Origin: Leucaena leucocephala
Taxonomy: Eukaryota > Streptophyta > Magnoliopsida > Fabales > Fabaceae
Assembly (NCBI GenBank): GCA_037074615.1
Contig: CM073558.1
Coordinates: 9,114,001 to 9,178,000 of the forward strand
DNA length: 64,000 nucleotides
Reading direction: 5' to 3'
Part shown: piece after piece, positions 12,179 to 22,593 of the stretch
How positions within the stretch are numbered: position 1 is the first letter of the stretch
How the letters are laid out: each line of letters starts with the position of its first letter
Position numbers and translations under genes: made by a program
The notes under the pieces: model-generated
The model's database searches: none
Told to the model about the DNA's origin: nothing
What the model saw: the letters and a program-made list of their open reading frames with translations, nothing else

Positions 12179-15100
12179 TGTAACACCTTACTTTCATACA
12201 TCTTAGGAACCATTCAGTAACATTTAGAACCATTTATAAGTCTATTAAAATTCAATTACAAAATATAAAATTTTACTATTTATGAGTACTGTTCATATGG
12301 TAATTCCAAATTAAGCGACGAACTTTGAAAAATTATAATTAATTCTAGAAAAATTAAAATGAAGTAGTTAAAAAAAGCTACTTGAAGATAACATAATGTA
12401 GTTTAAATACTATTTATTTGGTCAAAAATTCTGAAAAAACACATTCTGATTCTTAACTTTAAAAATTTTATTCTCTTTGTACAAATATCAAAATAAGGCA
12501 TACTTGGTGTCAAAACGAAGCTTAGAATGTTAGCCAACTACTGCTAAAATATCATACATTTATTACATCATTAACTATTTTTAATTATAGACCAAGTGTC
12601 ATAGCTCAAAACTATCTTTTGTCTCAGTACAGAATTTTAACAACTAACTTTACATACATTCATCCAAAAACTTGTCTATAACAACCATAAAAGCAAACCA
12701 TATCATCATCTAATATTTCTCCTCTCTCATGCTTGAGGTTCCTGCTGATTGGAAATATAATTTGGGTGAGATTTCTGGAGAAATCTCATTAGTAAATGGT
12801 ACTAAATGATGTATGCATTAATGCTTGGTATTAGTGCTTGCTTATGATTGTGTCAACATAATATAATGTACATGCTTCCATATAACATATGAAGTACAAT
12901 TGGAAAAAGTAATCATAGCACAGAGCTTCAACATTTATATATGAACAACATCAATCAAGCCATAGCACAATCAACCATACATTTAACACATACAAGTTTA
13001 GGTAAGTTTACTACCTTAATGCTTTACCTTTTCCTTATCCTCTTTCTTGTCACCTTTCCTTGAAGTAAGGTTGTCTTCTTGAATATACAAATTAAATCCT
13101 AAACATCACATATTCATTCATTCATCATGATTCAACTCAACTGGCATATAAGAACATTAAACTTAATCAATTAACCCCTATCTTTCTTAATTTGTGGTCC
13201 ATTGTCTTATCATTTGAATTAATTTATGTCTTGACTTTACCCTACACAACTTCATCTTCTAAATCCATTTATGAATTTAGAATCATGAAATTATAGCTCC
13301 TTCATGTCCTTATAGACATAACCAAAAATATGTACATAATTCTTTCAAAAATTCTCATTTTGATTACAATGCTTCCAATATTTATTTCTCTACTTTATCC
13401 CACATAATTTTTCATTTTATAACCATTTGAAGCATCAAAAATTCCAATCACTGTTAATGTGTGTGAATAGTAATAAAGAAGACTTAAAAATTATAACTTT
13501 CAATTCCAATGCTTCCAAGGTTTGAAATCTATCCAATCCTACACAAAATCATCATACAAATTCAATAGAAGCATTAGATCATTGAAATTCATTCTTCTTG
13601 GTCCAGAACAACCCTAGGTTGAATGCCTCCATCAATGACAAAGTCAAGAGCACAACTTAATTCAATAATTAATCATCAAAATCAATTTATCTAAACCTTA
13701 ATCACCTAGTTCTACCTTTATTTCCTTCTTCCTCCTTCAACTTATAATTTGGACAGCAAGTATACTCTAGGTTTAATGGAATTTCTAACCACTAAAATCT
13801 AGGTTTTACCCTTCCAAAACACATCTAAATAAACTAGCAAGGATCACATACCTTATGCCTTGACTACCTTGATCTCTAAGTGCCTTGAATTGCCTTTATC
13901 TTGGTTGAGTTTTCAAATGATAAGATTTTCTCCAAGGGAACTAAGGGCGCACGGTTTTGTGAAGAATGTGAGGGGTATTTATAGCTAAAATTTTGGCACC
14001 TTGGTCCATAATGTCCTAACTTTTTCTAATTATTACAATGGCTTAATCTTGAATTTGATTAGTTAGTTTTTAGATTAATTAACCTTAATCATCATTATGT
14101 TAATTCTTATATTATTTTATTACATTTTGACACATGGGCTAATCTACCTTTCCTCTTCCTTGTGTCATGTGTAAAACTTGTGGGACCCACCATGTGCAAA
14201 ACCCTAATCTTTATTTATTTTATTTTTTTAAAAAAATCATAAATTATTCATTATTGGACTTGGGCTCCAAGATAACTTTTGGCACTTATTGGGTTACCCC
14301 GAGGACTAAATCTTGGGCCTTCCTTGGGTCTAATAGCTAATTGGCATAAGTCCCAAGGAACTTTCCTTATACCGATATCCTTAAATTATCTTGATTTTAA
14401 AATAAATAGTAGACACCTCTTTTAATGGTTCTAATATTTTTAAAAATTCATTCTAATACAAAATGAATTCCTTATAAATAATTTTCTGAGGCCCATAAGT
14501 CCTAATAAAAATTTCCTACATTTCCTCACAAACCTTTATCGGTGTCCGATTTCACTTTAATATCTCAAGGGCATTATCGTCTTTTCACAAATCATCAAAG
14601 TATTCCCTGACCTTGGTTAACTATTCTGCAACTCTCCTTGATCGACTAACCTTAGTCAAATGACCAAAATACCCTTCGTCTATCTCTGGATCAATGACAC
14701 AACACAGTGGTATTTTCATAATTTTATATTTTTCTGGGTCTTTATTAGCCCTAACCCACATACTTATCTAAAACTATTATTGAGCTTATAAGGTACCATT
14801 TTGGGCCCTCTATATGATTCATTGCCTTCATCGGCTCAAATCCCGACAGATTCCCCAAAACATATTTTATTGGGTATTTTAATCTACTGTAAATTCCATA
14901 ATAAATTCTACATAACTTCTTTTTAAGTTATGTTAGTTTCATAAATTCTCATATTAATTATAAGCATTTACTGCCAAATTTTATTTGATTATGTGGTCCA
15001 AAAAAATTGTATTAATCTTCAGAAATTCATATCAATTTTTCGGGACCTCAAATCAAAATTCTGTGTTGAATTAAACTGATCATAATAATTTTCTCTATTT

Positions 15101-15438
15101 ATTGATAAAATTTGGAACTAAACTGATTTAGCTCATTTTTAGGCCTTTTCTAGCTCAACTTTTAATAATTATCATTTTTTCCCTAAACTTTTGAATATTA
15201 TATTTAAGCCCTCAACTTTCTATAATTACACTTAATGGCCCAAAACTTATATCTACTTCCTTTTGGCACCATTTAACCTTTAGACTTTTCACTTTAGTCC
15301 CTTTCATCCTCAAAATGACCATTATATCCTTAAGACTTTTCTAAAATTACAATCTTACTCTTACTTGGACTTTGACATTATAAATTATTCCTTTGAGATC
15401 TTTACCTCAACCTTAGGTTTAAAAATCAAGATATGATA
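12179..15438 (-). repeat. Family A solo LTR, copy A2 (reverse), inserted in rrn23
   Basis: Reverse family A LTR of 3260 bp. The left end TGTAACACCTTACTTT is the rc of the family 3' end; the right end GATATGATA is the rc of TGTCATATC with one change. A perfect target duplication GCAGG lies at 12174-12178 and 15439-15443. Removing the insert and one GCAGG restores a continuous conserved 23S rRNA segment, which is strong proof of insertion. It contains the family TATA (rc at 13973-13984) and repeated 'cttaaacttttag' phrases. No coding region. Confidence 0.9.
13971..13984 (-). promoter_or_regulatory. TATA box inside family A LTR (A2)
   Basis: The rc reads CTATAAATACCCCT, almost identical to the box in A5 at 51031. 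Likely the U3 promoter of the parent retroelement. Confidence 0.55.
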
Positions 15439-15617
15439 GCAGGCGTCAACCCCTATACATAGTCTTATGACTTTGCGGAGACATGTGTTTTTGGTAAACA
15501 GTCACCCAAGCCTATCACTACCACCCCCTTTGTGAGGAGGCACCCTTTCTCCTGAAGTTATGGGGCTATTTTGCCAAGTTCCTTAAAGAGAGTTGTCTCG
15601 CCCCTAGGTATTCTCTA
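15439..15617 (-). pseudogene. rrn23: Plastid 23S rRNA fragment, right part of split copy
   Basis: The rc reads GGCGAGACAACTCTCTTTAA, then GGCAAAATAGCCCCATAACT, then the GTTTACCAAAAACACATGTC stretch and GGGGTTGACGCCTGC. These are conserved blocks of 23S rRNA domain IV in the correct order. About ten transitions separate it from typical plastid rrn23. Not a functional rRNA gene. Confidence 0.9.
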
Positions 15618-15840
15618 ATATTGAATTTTTTTTTAAGATTATTAGTTGTTGGTCTTTTATTTTAGATTTTATATTATATATTAATTATTAATATTTTTTT
15701 CGATAACTTGTTTTAGTTTATGTATCTTATAGATATTTGTATACAAACAAAAAATCAAAATGGGATAGAAGTACAAATTTGTATTTGTTAATGTTTTGAA
15801 CTATTTAATAGAAAATTGACTTGATTTTGTTTTGTTTTCG
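15618..15840. other. AT-rich spacer between two opposed rrn23 pieces
   Basis: T-rich filler between the minus and plus rrn23 fragments. No gene seen. Confidence 0.4.
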
Positions 15841-16071
15841 AAAGGTCAAGGAAGTTGGTGACTTCATAATAGGGGAGCTGACGACCGAAGCCCTGGTGAA
15901 TGGTGGTCATAACTATAATGATCATAATGTAGCAAAATTCCTTGTCAAGTAAGTTCTTACTAGCACGAAAGGCTTAACAATTTGGGCACTATCTCAAAGA
16001 GAGGCTAAGTGAAATAGACATGTCTGTGAAGATGCAGACTACTTACACCTAGACAGAAAGACCTTATGAAG
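15841..16071 (+). pseudogene. rrn23: Plastid 23S rRNA fragment, plus strand
   Basis: Reads AGGTCAAGGAAGTTGGTGAC, GACCGAAGCCCTGGTGAATG, then AAATTCCTTGTCAAGTAAGT, AGAGGCTAAGTGAAATAGAC and AGACAGAAAGACCTTATGAA. These are the peptidyl-transferase-side (domain IV-V) blocks of 23S rRNA. Its first ~45 bases overlap in content with the minus fragment at 12128-12178, so two separate rrn23 pieces in opposite orientation are present. Many transitions; non-functional. Confidence 0.9.
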
Positions 16072-16708
16072 GTTCTAGAACCGCTAAGCCTATGTTACAA
16101 GCAATAGTACCTAGAATTACTGCTAGAAAAATATATAAAAGATTGTTTAGCCATATGGGTTCTCTATAATAATTATGACCCATTAAACGCATCTATCTAA
16201 CTAAAAAATTTATATTTTATACACACATAACATATATGAATATGAGGATTCTACATATGAAAAAGTTTAGGAGAGTCTCTTTTAGGTAAATGGAAGGGTA
16301 GAACTAGCCAAAATGAATCTCAGATACATTACAAATAGAATATAACCCCTTCTTTCATTTCTTCGTATTTTCTTTCTTTCATATTTTATTCATTTCCTTC
16401 GATATAGATGTGCGTGAAACATAGTTGTTGATGCAGAACTTTTTTAGTTCATCTTATTGGCTCGGCTCATCTGAAATAAGTATCTTAATCTTAACAACTT
16501 TAAAATTTCAATAAAGCCCTACTCAAATTTTTTTAATCCCTATAATTTTTATTTAACCTTAAATGCTACATAGTTGGTTCTCATCCTTCAAAGATTGTGA
16601 GTGTAATAGGAGCATCCATCAACAAAAGGATCACCCTAATCTTTTCCATTTTGACCAATGGTTTTTGTCAGTAAAAAATGGTATTCATATTTGGTTTTTT
16701 GAAATGTA
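16072..16708. other. Unidentified stretch between rrn23 and psaC copies
   Basis: AT-rich; no conserved coding block found. Possibly plastid spacer. Confidence 0.35.
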
Positions 16709-16953
16709 TCAATAAGCTAGACCCATGCTTTAAGTTGTTTCATGCCATAAATAAACTCGAACACTCAATAAATCTGTCAGACAGACAGATTCACACGTCT
16801 TACAACCAACACAGTCCTCTATTCTTGGTACAGAAGCTATTGCTTAGCTTTACATCTGTCCCAAGGTATCATTTCTAATACATCTGTGGTGCAGGCTCGG
16901 ACATATTGAGTACATCCTATACATGTATCATAAATCTCTACTGAATGTGACAT
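16709..16953 (-). pseudogene. psaC: Full-length plastid psaC pseudogene
   Basis: PsaC is the 81-residue two-[4Fe-4S] subunit of photosystem I. Here the whole gene is present at 245 bp, against an expected 246. Frame 1 gives MSHSVEIYDTCIGCTQYVRA and then CTTDVLEMIPWDRCKAKQ. After a one-base deletion near 16834 the other frame continues IEDCVGCKTCESVCLTDLLS, then VRVYLWHETT, a stop in place of Arg, and SMGLAY plus stop. The third cysteine of the first cluster motif is Tyr and the cluster proline is Thr. So it has a frameshift, a nonsense codon and a lost iron-sulfur ligand: clearly dead. Confidence 0.95.
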
Positions 16954-17094
16954 TAGCTCTATTAATTTTTTAACATAATCAATTTTCAATCTGGTAAACT
17001 TGTAAATGATCATATATTTTGGCACCAGATGAATCAATAATTTACCATATTTTTTCTAATTAATCTACCTCTAGATCAATTCATAAGATTTGAA
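16954..17094. other. Spacer between psaC and ycf1 copies
   Basis: AT-rich; no feature seen. Confidence 0.35.
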
Positions 17095-17265
17095 TATGAT
17101 GGAATACCTCTTTTTCTTAAGAATTAAATAAAGGATTTTTTTTTGGAGTGCAAGGAATATCTTATTCCAAATTAAAACAAAAGAGCGCTCCCAATTCTGT
17201 AATGAATAAATGGACAAATTGGTTAAAAGGTCATTATCAATACGATTTATCTCAAAAAGGATGGT
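17095..17265 (+). pseudogene. ycf1: Plastid ycf1 fragment Y2
   Basis: Same slice of ycf1 as at 11767-11991 but on the plus strand: GATGGAATACCTCTTTTTCT, then a frame reading SKLKQKSAPNSVMNKWTNW and YQYDLSQKGW. A stop interrupts the first part. It ends exactly where minus-strand ndhA sequence begins (about 17266), a chimeric joint not found in plastid genomes, where ndhH and rps15 separate these genes. Confidence 0.8.
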
Positions 17266-17792
17266 ATAGTCGAAATGAAGTTGTTAATAATATATTATCT
17301 AGAGAAATAGGTAAAAGAAATTTCCATCCAAGATTTAATAATTGATCCATTCTTAGCCTAGGAAAAGTCCATCTTGTTGTAATAGAAAGGAACAAAAACA
17401 AATAAGTTTTCACTAATGTAATAAAGATACCAATTGTAGTTCTAAAAACTCCACATGTTTTATTTATTACAAAAAGCTTAGAAACAAATATGTACGGAAT
17501 AGAGATATTCCAATAGCCCAAGTAAAGAACTGTTACAAATAATGAAGAAACTAATAAGTTTAAATAGGAAGCAATGTAAAATAAACCAAATTTTATACCT
17601 GAATATTCAGTTTGCTAACCTGCTACTAATTCTTCTTCTGCTTTTGGTAAATCAAAAGGTAATATTTCACATTCTGCTAGGGAAGAAATTAGAAAAAAGA
17701 TAAAACCTATAGGTTGATGCCATAAATTCCATCCCTAAAAACCATATTTTGATTGCAGCCAACTATATAAACTATACTTAAACTGTTAGATA
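17266..17792 (-). pseudogene. ndhA: Plastid ndhA exon 2 fragment
   Basis: NdhA is a membrane subunit of the plastid NDH complex. From 17792 down, the frames give SIVYIV, GWNLWHQPIGFIFFLISSLA, the FDLPKAEEELVAG motif, QTEYSGIKFGLFY, YLNLLVSSLFVTVLYLG, then an 89-codon open stretch to 17252 with WNISIPYIFV, GIFITLVKTYLFLF, TTRWTFPRLRMDQLLNLGWK and LLPISLDNILLTTS. At least one stop (Y to stop before QTEYSG) and a frameshift occur. Only the last few codons are missing at the joint with ycf1. Confidence 0.93.
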
Positions 17793-17960
17793 ATCCTAGT
17801 CGATGATAACATTACTGTTCCCATCACTATTACATAACTGTACATGAGATTTTCACCTCATACAGCTCCTCGAAGGACATAAATAAATCTAAGGGACCAA
17901 GCCAGTTATTTATCTTGACATATCCCTAGGATATATAGGATTCAAATCCATTGGACAGTC
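17793..17960 (-). pseudogene. ndhA: ndhA group II intron, 3' part
   Basis: Directly upstream of exon 2 on the minus strand. The rc of 17838-17876 reads GAGCTGTATGAGGTGAAAAT then CTCATGTACAGTTATG, the domain V hairpin of a plastid group II intron, with changes. Consistent with the single intron of ndhA. Confidence 0.75.
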
Positions 17961-18690
17961 CTAAATTAGACCAATTAAATTATGTATGTTATAATAATAA
18001 ATACAAAAAGGTACTTTTGAATTGATCTCATCCCTTAATAATTTGAATTTGTTGAGTAATAATTGAATTCTTCAATTCAATAAAATACTCCTTTAGAATT
18101 CTCAATAACCTGCAATTTTTTATTACTTAAAAAAATTATACACTAATTTATAAATTATGACATAAATTGTATTTCTGTGAATATGGATATAAGAAAGAAT
18201 CCAAAGGGATCCCAGCTTTTTTTTAATTGTATTCTATTCTTTTTTTTTCATTCCTATTCTTCTTTTTATGTGCAAAACAAAAAGGGACTTAAAAAAATTA
18301 AAGGATTATTTTGTTTATGATAGTTATTTATTTAATCTGTGGATAGGAGCATACTCTAGATCGGAATTATGGGGAGTACTGCCTTATTTTTTCTACCAAC
18401 TTTAAGCCCCAATTTGTATTCTTTTTATATTATGAAGAAATACTCTTTTGGAGAATTTACATAATCTCCTTTACTAATCCTTTATGTATCTTGGTGTTTA
18501 TAACCATCCACATTTTTTTTATCAATTTCCCATTATGGTTGTAATATATATATGGTATACAAACGATAGTGAAACTACTTGAGCCAAATAAGAGGAACCT
18601 TTCACGTCTGATTTTGAAAGGGGGAGATCCTATTGGATCTTATAAAAAAAATTTGTTTGCCAGGCCCATATTTAAAAAACCTACTTTCTT
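17961..18690. other. Plastid-like spacer with group II domain V-like hairpin
   Basis: Mostly AT-rich spacer. Near 18590-18630 TTGAGCCAAATAAGAGGAAC then CTTTCACGTCTGATTTT looks like a second group II intron domain V. I could not assign its host gene. No coding block seen. Confidence 0.4.
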
Positions 18691-19084
18691 ACGATTATGA
18701 GGTTCATTCAAATATGAAATCCAATCCTAGAAATATAGCATCCTCCCGAAATTTGATTGATTTATTTATTCCTTTTTTACACGTGGACGAAAAAACTTAA
18801 ATTTAGAAAACAATCAAAACAAAGTTACTTTACCTCTTTTTACTTTTCATGATGGATTGGCTAAACTAAGGAAAAATAAAAAAGAAATAGCATTGAAATC
18901 TATTTTTAATGACCAATTAGAATTGCCTCCCAAGATCTATAATTGTCTCAAAAGGTCTAATATACATACATTATTGGAGCTTTTGAATAACAGTCAAGAA
19001 GACCTTATGAAAATTGAACATCTTCGGATAGAAGATGTAAAATGTATATTGGACATTTTAGAAATGGGAAAGAATTCTGCATAA
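18691..19084 (+). pseudogene. rpoA: Plastid rpoA C-terminal part
   Basis: Encodes the C-terminal part of the alpha subunit of the plastid-encoded RNA polymerase. Frames give NPRNIASSRNLIDLFIPFLHV, then NLENNQNKVTLPLFTFHDG, then an open stretch from 18857: AKLRKNKKEIALKSIFNDQL, ELPPKIYNCLKRSNIHTLLE, LLNNSQEDLMKIEHLRIEDV, ending MGKNSA and a natural stop. A stop follows the LHV-DEKT segment, so the copy is broken. It faces the petD copy tail to tail, as in plastid genomes, so this joint is ancestral. Confidence 0.93.
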
Positions 19085-19283
19085 AATTGAAATCCATTAG
19101 ATTTTTTTTATCTTTTTACTAAAAAAGACGAAAATGTGGGTTTTGAATCTTTAGCACAAATCCATATACTTGGAATAGGTCTAAAATGGAATAGATGTAT
19201 CTATGGATTAGCTGTTTCAAAGTGAATTCTCCCTAGATACACAATACATATATCATGATATTTTATTTTAGAATTGAATCAAT
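19085..19283. other. rpoA-petD plastid spacer
   Basis: Short spacer between two convergent genes in the ancestral plastid arrangement. No gene. Confidence 0.6.
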
Positions 19284-19582
19284 TTAAAAAACACCTAAAG
19301 TTAGGGATTTCTCAATAGGTAATGTTACTCCAATACCCAACCAAAGGGCCACTGCAGTACCAATCAAAAAGACGGTTGTTGCTACTAGACGAAATGGGTT
19401 TTAGAATTTCTTAACATTCTCCAAAAAAGGGTATTGTTAATAATCCTGCCAGTACCAAAACCATTAAAAGAACATCAATAACTTATTAGGCACTATACGA
19501 AGTATTTGAAATATGGGAAAGAAATACCATTCAGGCAATATTTCCAAAGGAGTTGCAAATAGATCCTCGAGTTCATTAAGTT
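19284..19582 (-). pseudogene. petD: Plastid petD 3' end (cytochrome b6f subunit IV)
   Basis: The minus-strand frame gives ELEDLFATPLEILPEWYFFP-like sequence, then FQILRIV, LLMVLVLAGLLTIPF, a NVKKF block, PFRLVATTVFLIGTAVAL and WLGIGVTLPIEKSLTLGVF with the natural stop at 19284-19286. This is the C-terminal half of subunit IV. Several substitutions and stops are present (for example in the residues after NVKKF). The 5' part is missing; AT-rich DNA follows at 19583. Confidence 0.92.
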
Positions 19583-19996
19583 ATTCTATTAACTATTAAA
19601 TTTAAAATTAATAAGTAATAAGATTAATCTATTTAAATTTCAAACTAATAAGTAATAAAATTAATATATTAATATTTATATAATTATTTTATTAATTATT
19701 AGTAATTATTAGCAATGTAATTATTAGTAATTCTAATTAATTACTAATTAATTAGAATAATTCTAGATTCTATTTTTTAGAAATTATTATTATAATAAGT
19801 TGAATTTTAGAATTATAAAAATAAATAAAAAATTATTTAATTAAAAATTTAAAGATTATTAAAATTAAATTATTATAATAATTTTTATAGAATAATATTA
19901 AATAATATTCTATTTATATTTTATAGAAGAATATTTTTAGTAATCTTATTATTAGTATTAGAAAAAGAGAGAGAGAGAGAGAAAGTGTGGGGATAA
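19583..19996. other. AT-rich stretch with (GA)n tract
   Basis: About 400 bases of almost pure A/T made of taataa/attatt phrases, ending with a GA microsatellite at 19966-19986. No gene. Possibly a decayed plastid spacer expanded by slippage. Confidence 0.6.
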
Positions 19997-20190
19997 ATGA
20001 CACAAAGATATTGGAACATAACTTTGGAAGAGATTATGGAAGCAGGAGTTCATTTTGGCCATGGTACTAGGAAATGGCACCTATATATCTACAAAGCATA
20101 AGGGTATTCATGTTACAAATCTTACTAGAACTACTCGATTTTTATCATAAACTTGTGATTTAGTTTTTGATGTAGCAAGTAGTGGAAAAT
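19997..20190 (+). pseudogene. rps2: Plastid rps2 5' fragment
   Basis: Ribosomal protein S2 start: ATG at 19997 gives MTQRYWNITLEEIMEAGVHF, then GHGTRKW, a short gap or frameshift, then KHKGIHVTNLTRTTRFLS, a stop, TCDLVFDVAS. The remaining two thirds of the gene are absent; it is joined directly to an rpoA piece at about 20191. Confidence 0.9.
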
Positions 20191-20290
20191 ACCTTTCAAG
20201 ATGGAAGTTATCCTATAGATGTTGTATTCATGCCTATTCGAAATGCAAATTTTAGTATTTATTCTTATGTGAATGGGAATGAAAAATAAG
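20191..20290 (+). pseudogene. rpoA: Plastid rpoA internal fragment
   Basis: Reads ENTFQDGSYPIDVVFMPIRN then ANFSIYSYVNGNEK, part of the RNA polymerase alpha subunit just N-terminal of the segment at 18691. The two rpoA pieces are 1.1 kb apart with petD and rps2 between them, so the locus was broken and rejoined out of order. Confidence 0.88.
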
Positions 20291-20363
20291 AGAACATGAA
20301 AAGAATTGACTGCTAAGTCGTATGAGGCAGGAAACTCTCAAGTACGGTTCTAAGGGAAGGGAA
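20291..20363 (+). other. Group II intron domain V-like hairpin
   Basis: CTAAGTCGTATGAGGCAGGA followed by AACTCTCAAGTACGGTTCTA is the base-paired core of a plastid group II intron domain V. The host intron is not identified. It is a fragment between the rpoA piece and a duplicated spacer. Confidence 0.55.
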
Positions 20364-20494
20364 TAATCAAAATTTATTTGAAAAATAAAATAAGGAATTC
20401 TTAAGAAAAATAAGATTATTGTATATACCAAATTGAAAATGAGTGTCATATTATTATTACTGATCAATAAAAATATCTAGACTCTATAAAAGGA
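20364..20494 (+). repeat. 131-bp direct repeat, copy 1 (ycf1-rps15 spacer)
   Basis: Nearly identical to 23742-23872 (starts TAATCAAAATTTATTTG, ends CTCTATAAAAGGA; one visible change). In the second place it lies upstream of rps15, so it is probably plastid ycf1-rps15 spacer. Here it is followed by a ycf1 slice instead. Confidence 0.85.
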
Positions 20495-20648
20495 AATTGG
20501 TTAGAAGGTCATTATCAATATGATTTATCTCATAATGGATGGTCTAGATTAGTATACCAAAAATGGCAAAATAAAATGAATGAATGCCATGTGGCTAAAA
20601 ATAAGGATTTAACCAAATATCATTCATATGAAGAAAATGGACAATGTT
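20495..20648 (+). pseudogene. ycf1: Plastid ycf1 fragment Y3
   Basis: Continues the same part of ycf1 as Y1 and Y2: NWLEGHYQYDLSHNGWSRLV then YQKWQNKMNECHVAKNKDLT and KYHSYEENG. It abuts the duplicated spacer on its left and rrn16 on its right, both unnatural joints. Confidence 0.8.
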
Positions 20649-21083
20649 AGCAACTAAACATAATGAATTGGTTGCGCTCGTTGTGGGACTTAACCGAATA
20701 CCTTACGACACAAGCTGATGACAACTGTGCACCACCTGTGTCCACATTCTCGAAGGCACCCCTCTCTTTCAAGAGGATTCATGACATGTCAAACACTGGT
20801 AAGGTTCTTCACTTTGCATCAAATTAAACCACATGCTTCACCACTCGTGTGGGCTCCCGTCAATTCCTTTGAGTTTCATTCTTGCCAACGTACTCCCCAG
20901 GAGGGATACTAAATGCTTTAGCTATAGCACTCACGAGTCGATAGGCACAGCATCTAGAATCAATCATTTATGACTAGGACTACTAGGGTATCTAATCCCA
21001 TTTGTTCCCCTAGCTTTTGTCTCTTAGTGTTAGTATTAGCCCAGTAAAGTACTTTTGTCATTGGTGTTCTTTCTGATCTCTTA
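20649..21083 (-). pseudogene. rrn16: Plastid 16S rRNA fragment
   Basis: On the plus strand it reads TTGCGCTCGTTGTGGGACTT, GAAGGCACCCCTCTCTTTCA, CCCGTCAATTCCTTTGAGTT and GGGTATCTAATCCCATTTGT. These are the rc of universal 16S rRNA blocks (around E. coli positions 1115, 1190, 920 and 790). About 435 bp of the ~1.49-kb gene. Transitions and small indels throughout; not functional. Confidence 0.95.
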
Positions 21084-21125
21084 TAGATTCTAGAGGGATC
21101 ATCTAAAAAGCGGGATGTTTTGAAT
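21084..21125 (+). repeat. 42-bp inverted repeat, left arm
   Basis: Starts TAGATTCTAGAGGGATC. It pairs with 21584-21625 at 40 of 42 positions. The arms flank a trnG-UCC intron/exon fragment. Confidence 0.85.
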
Positions 21126-21280
21126 ACATTTAGACAAATTCATATAGAAGGGTTAACATAGATGTTAAGGATTGCACTTTTTTTACATCTTCCATTTGTT
21201 AATCTCTTCCATAAAGGAGCCAAATGAAACCAAAGTTTCACGTTCAGTTTTGAATTAGAGAAGTTAAAAATGATTAATCA
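21126..21280 (+). pseudogene. trnG-UCC: trnG-UCC group II intron, 3' part
   Basis: Ends with a domain V-like hairpin (GAAACCAAAGTTTCACGTTC at 21225-21244) directly before the tRNA exon. Consistent with the group II intron of plastid trnG-UCC. Confidence 0.65.
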
Positions 21281-21342
21281 ACGTAGACTATAACCCCTAG
21301 TCTTCCAAGCTAATGATATGGGTTCAATTTCCGCTACCCACT
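21281..21342 (+). tRNA. trnG-UCC: Plastid trnG-UCC 3' exon, decayed
   Basis: Reads CCTAGTCTTCCAAGCTAATG and GGTTCAATTTCCGCTACCCA, the anticodon arm (TCC in loop CTTCCAAG), T arm and 3' acceptor strand of tRNA-Gly. The T-stem is damaged by transitions (GGGTTCAATTTCC). The 5' exon is not present nearby. Pseudogene. Confidence 0.8.
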
Positions 21343-21583
21343 TATATTCTATCTCTATATTCTATTCAAAGTGTTAGTCACATTTCACTTTATGGTCATT
21401 TGGTTTGAATGCTACATGAAGAACATAAGGCAGATGAAGGAACAGAAAGACCTAGGATGTAGAAGATCATAACTTGAGTGATTCGACAGTGAGATAGAAA
21501 TATGCCCACTTAATCTTTCTTAACAATGAATGAAAGTGAAAGAAATGAAGTTTAACGCCCTCGCCTTTTCTTTTCTGTCAAAC
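21343..21583. other. Plastid-like sequence, probably intron, host unknown
   Basis: Contains phrases such as GAAAGACCTAGGATGTAGAA that look like conserved plastid intron sequence, but I could not place it. No coding block. Confidence 0.35.
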
Positions 21584-21625
21584 ATTCAAAACATCCTGCT
21601 TTTTAGATTATCCCTCTAGAATCTA
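21584..21625 (-). repeat. 42-bp inverted repeat, right arm
   Basis: Reverse complement of 21084-21125 with two mismatches. Confidence 0.85.
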
Positions 21626-22207
21626 GAAGAGGTAGATTCTAACAATCATTTGTTTTTTCTAGTTACTTCATTATCTATTTCTATTTAAGAGAATCCTTAG
21701 GAAAAGCATGTTTTTCATCGAGCTGAGATATCATTTCTAGTCTATTTGTTTCTATTTCTATATATATGGAAATTTTCAAAATCATCATATAATCCAGAAA
21801 TTGCAAGAGAAAAGAAAAAGGGAGGTTTGTGATGATTTTGAAATCTTTTATATTATATAATCTAGTATCCTTATGCATGAAGATAATTAATTCGGTTGTT
21901 GTGGCCTGACTTTGCATTTTATATGTTTTGGATCTATTTACTTGTCTTTGAAGGATATTTAAACGTTAATTGTCAAAATTTCAATGGAAAAAAATAGCTC
22001 ATTCCATTCAATATCTTTATGGGGTAAAGAAAAAGAAGTGAAAAAAATGAATTTATTATGCCAGATCCTACGTAATCTTTTTTAACATCTTTTTCTTTGT
22101 TTGAAAGGGATGCTTCAAGATTTAATCAACTTGCATATTCTATTTTTTCTTTATTTCGAGTCTCTAACTCTAATTCAAGATATTTTTTCCACCGTCTAAA
22201 AATATAT
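21626..22207. other. Unassigned AT-rich stretch
   Basis: No conserved gene block. The 78-codon minus frame at 21681-21917 has no recognisable features. Probably spacer DNA. Confidence 0.35.
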
Positions 22208-22325
22208 TTCTCTATCGCTATCCCATAGGTATAGCGTTTGAATCAATAAAGAACCCTTTCTTCTGTATCTGTATGAATCAATATTATTACATTCCAATTC
22301 CTTCCCGATACCTCCCAAGGAAAAT
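22208..22325 (+). repeat. 118-bp direct repeat, copy 1 (plastid-like)
   Basis: TTCTCTATC to AAGGAAAAT, nearly identical to 24972-25089. Downstream here follow AATTGACGGGTTAGTGTGAG and CTTATCCATGCGGTTATACA, which look like conserved plastid sequence, but I could not name the locus. Confidence 0.8.
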
Positions 22326-22593
22326 CCCTAATTGGATCCCAAATTGACGGGTTAGTGTGAGCTTATCCATGCGGTTATACACTCTGAACTTTATTTACGA
22401 TTTTGTTTTTCTATCTCATTGGCCCTTATTTTAGCATACGATTTATACCTAGCATAGTTTTTTTTTACCTATACCCTTTCTTTTTGTGGGCAAATTCTAT
22501 AGATTTTCACACCTAGGATTTACATATACAACATATATCACTGTGAGTGAATTTTTTATTATTTACATTTTCAATTAAAAAAAGGGGATAAGC
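22326..22593. other. Plastid-like spacer
   Basis: Begins with conserved-looking plastid sequence (GACGGGTTAGTGTGAGCTTA), then AT-rich spacer. No gene identified. Confidence 0.4.
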
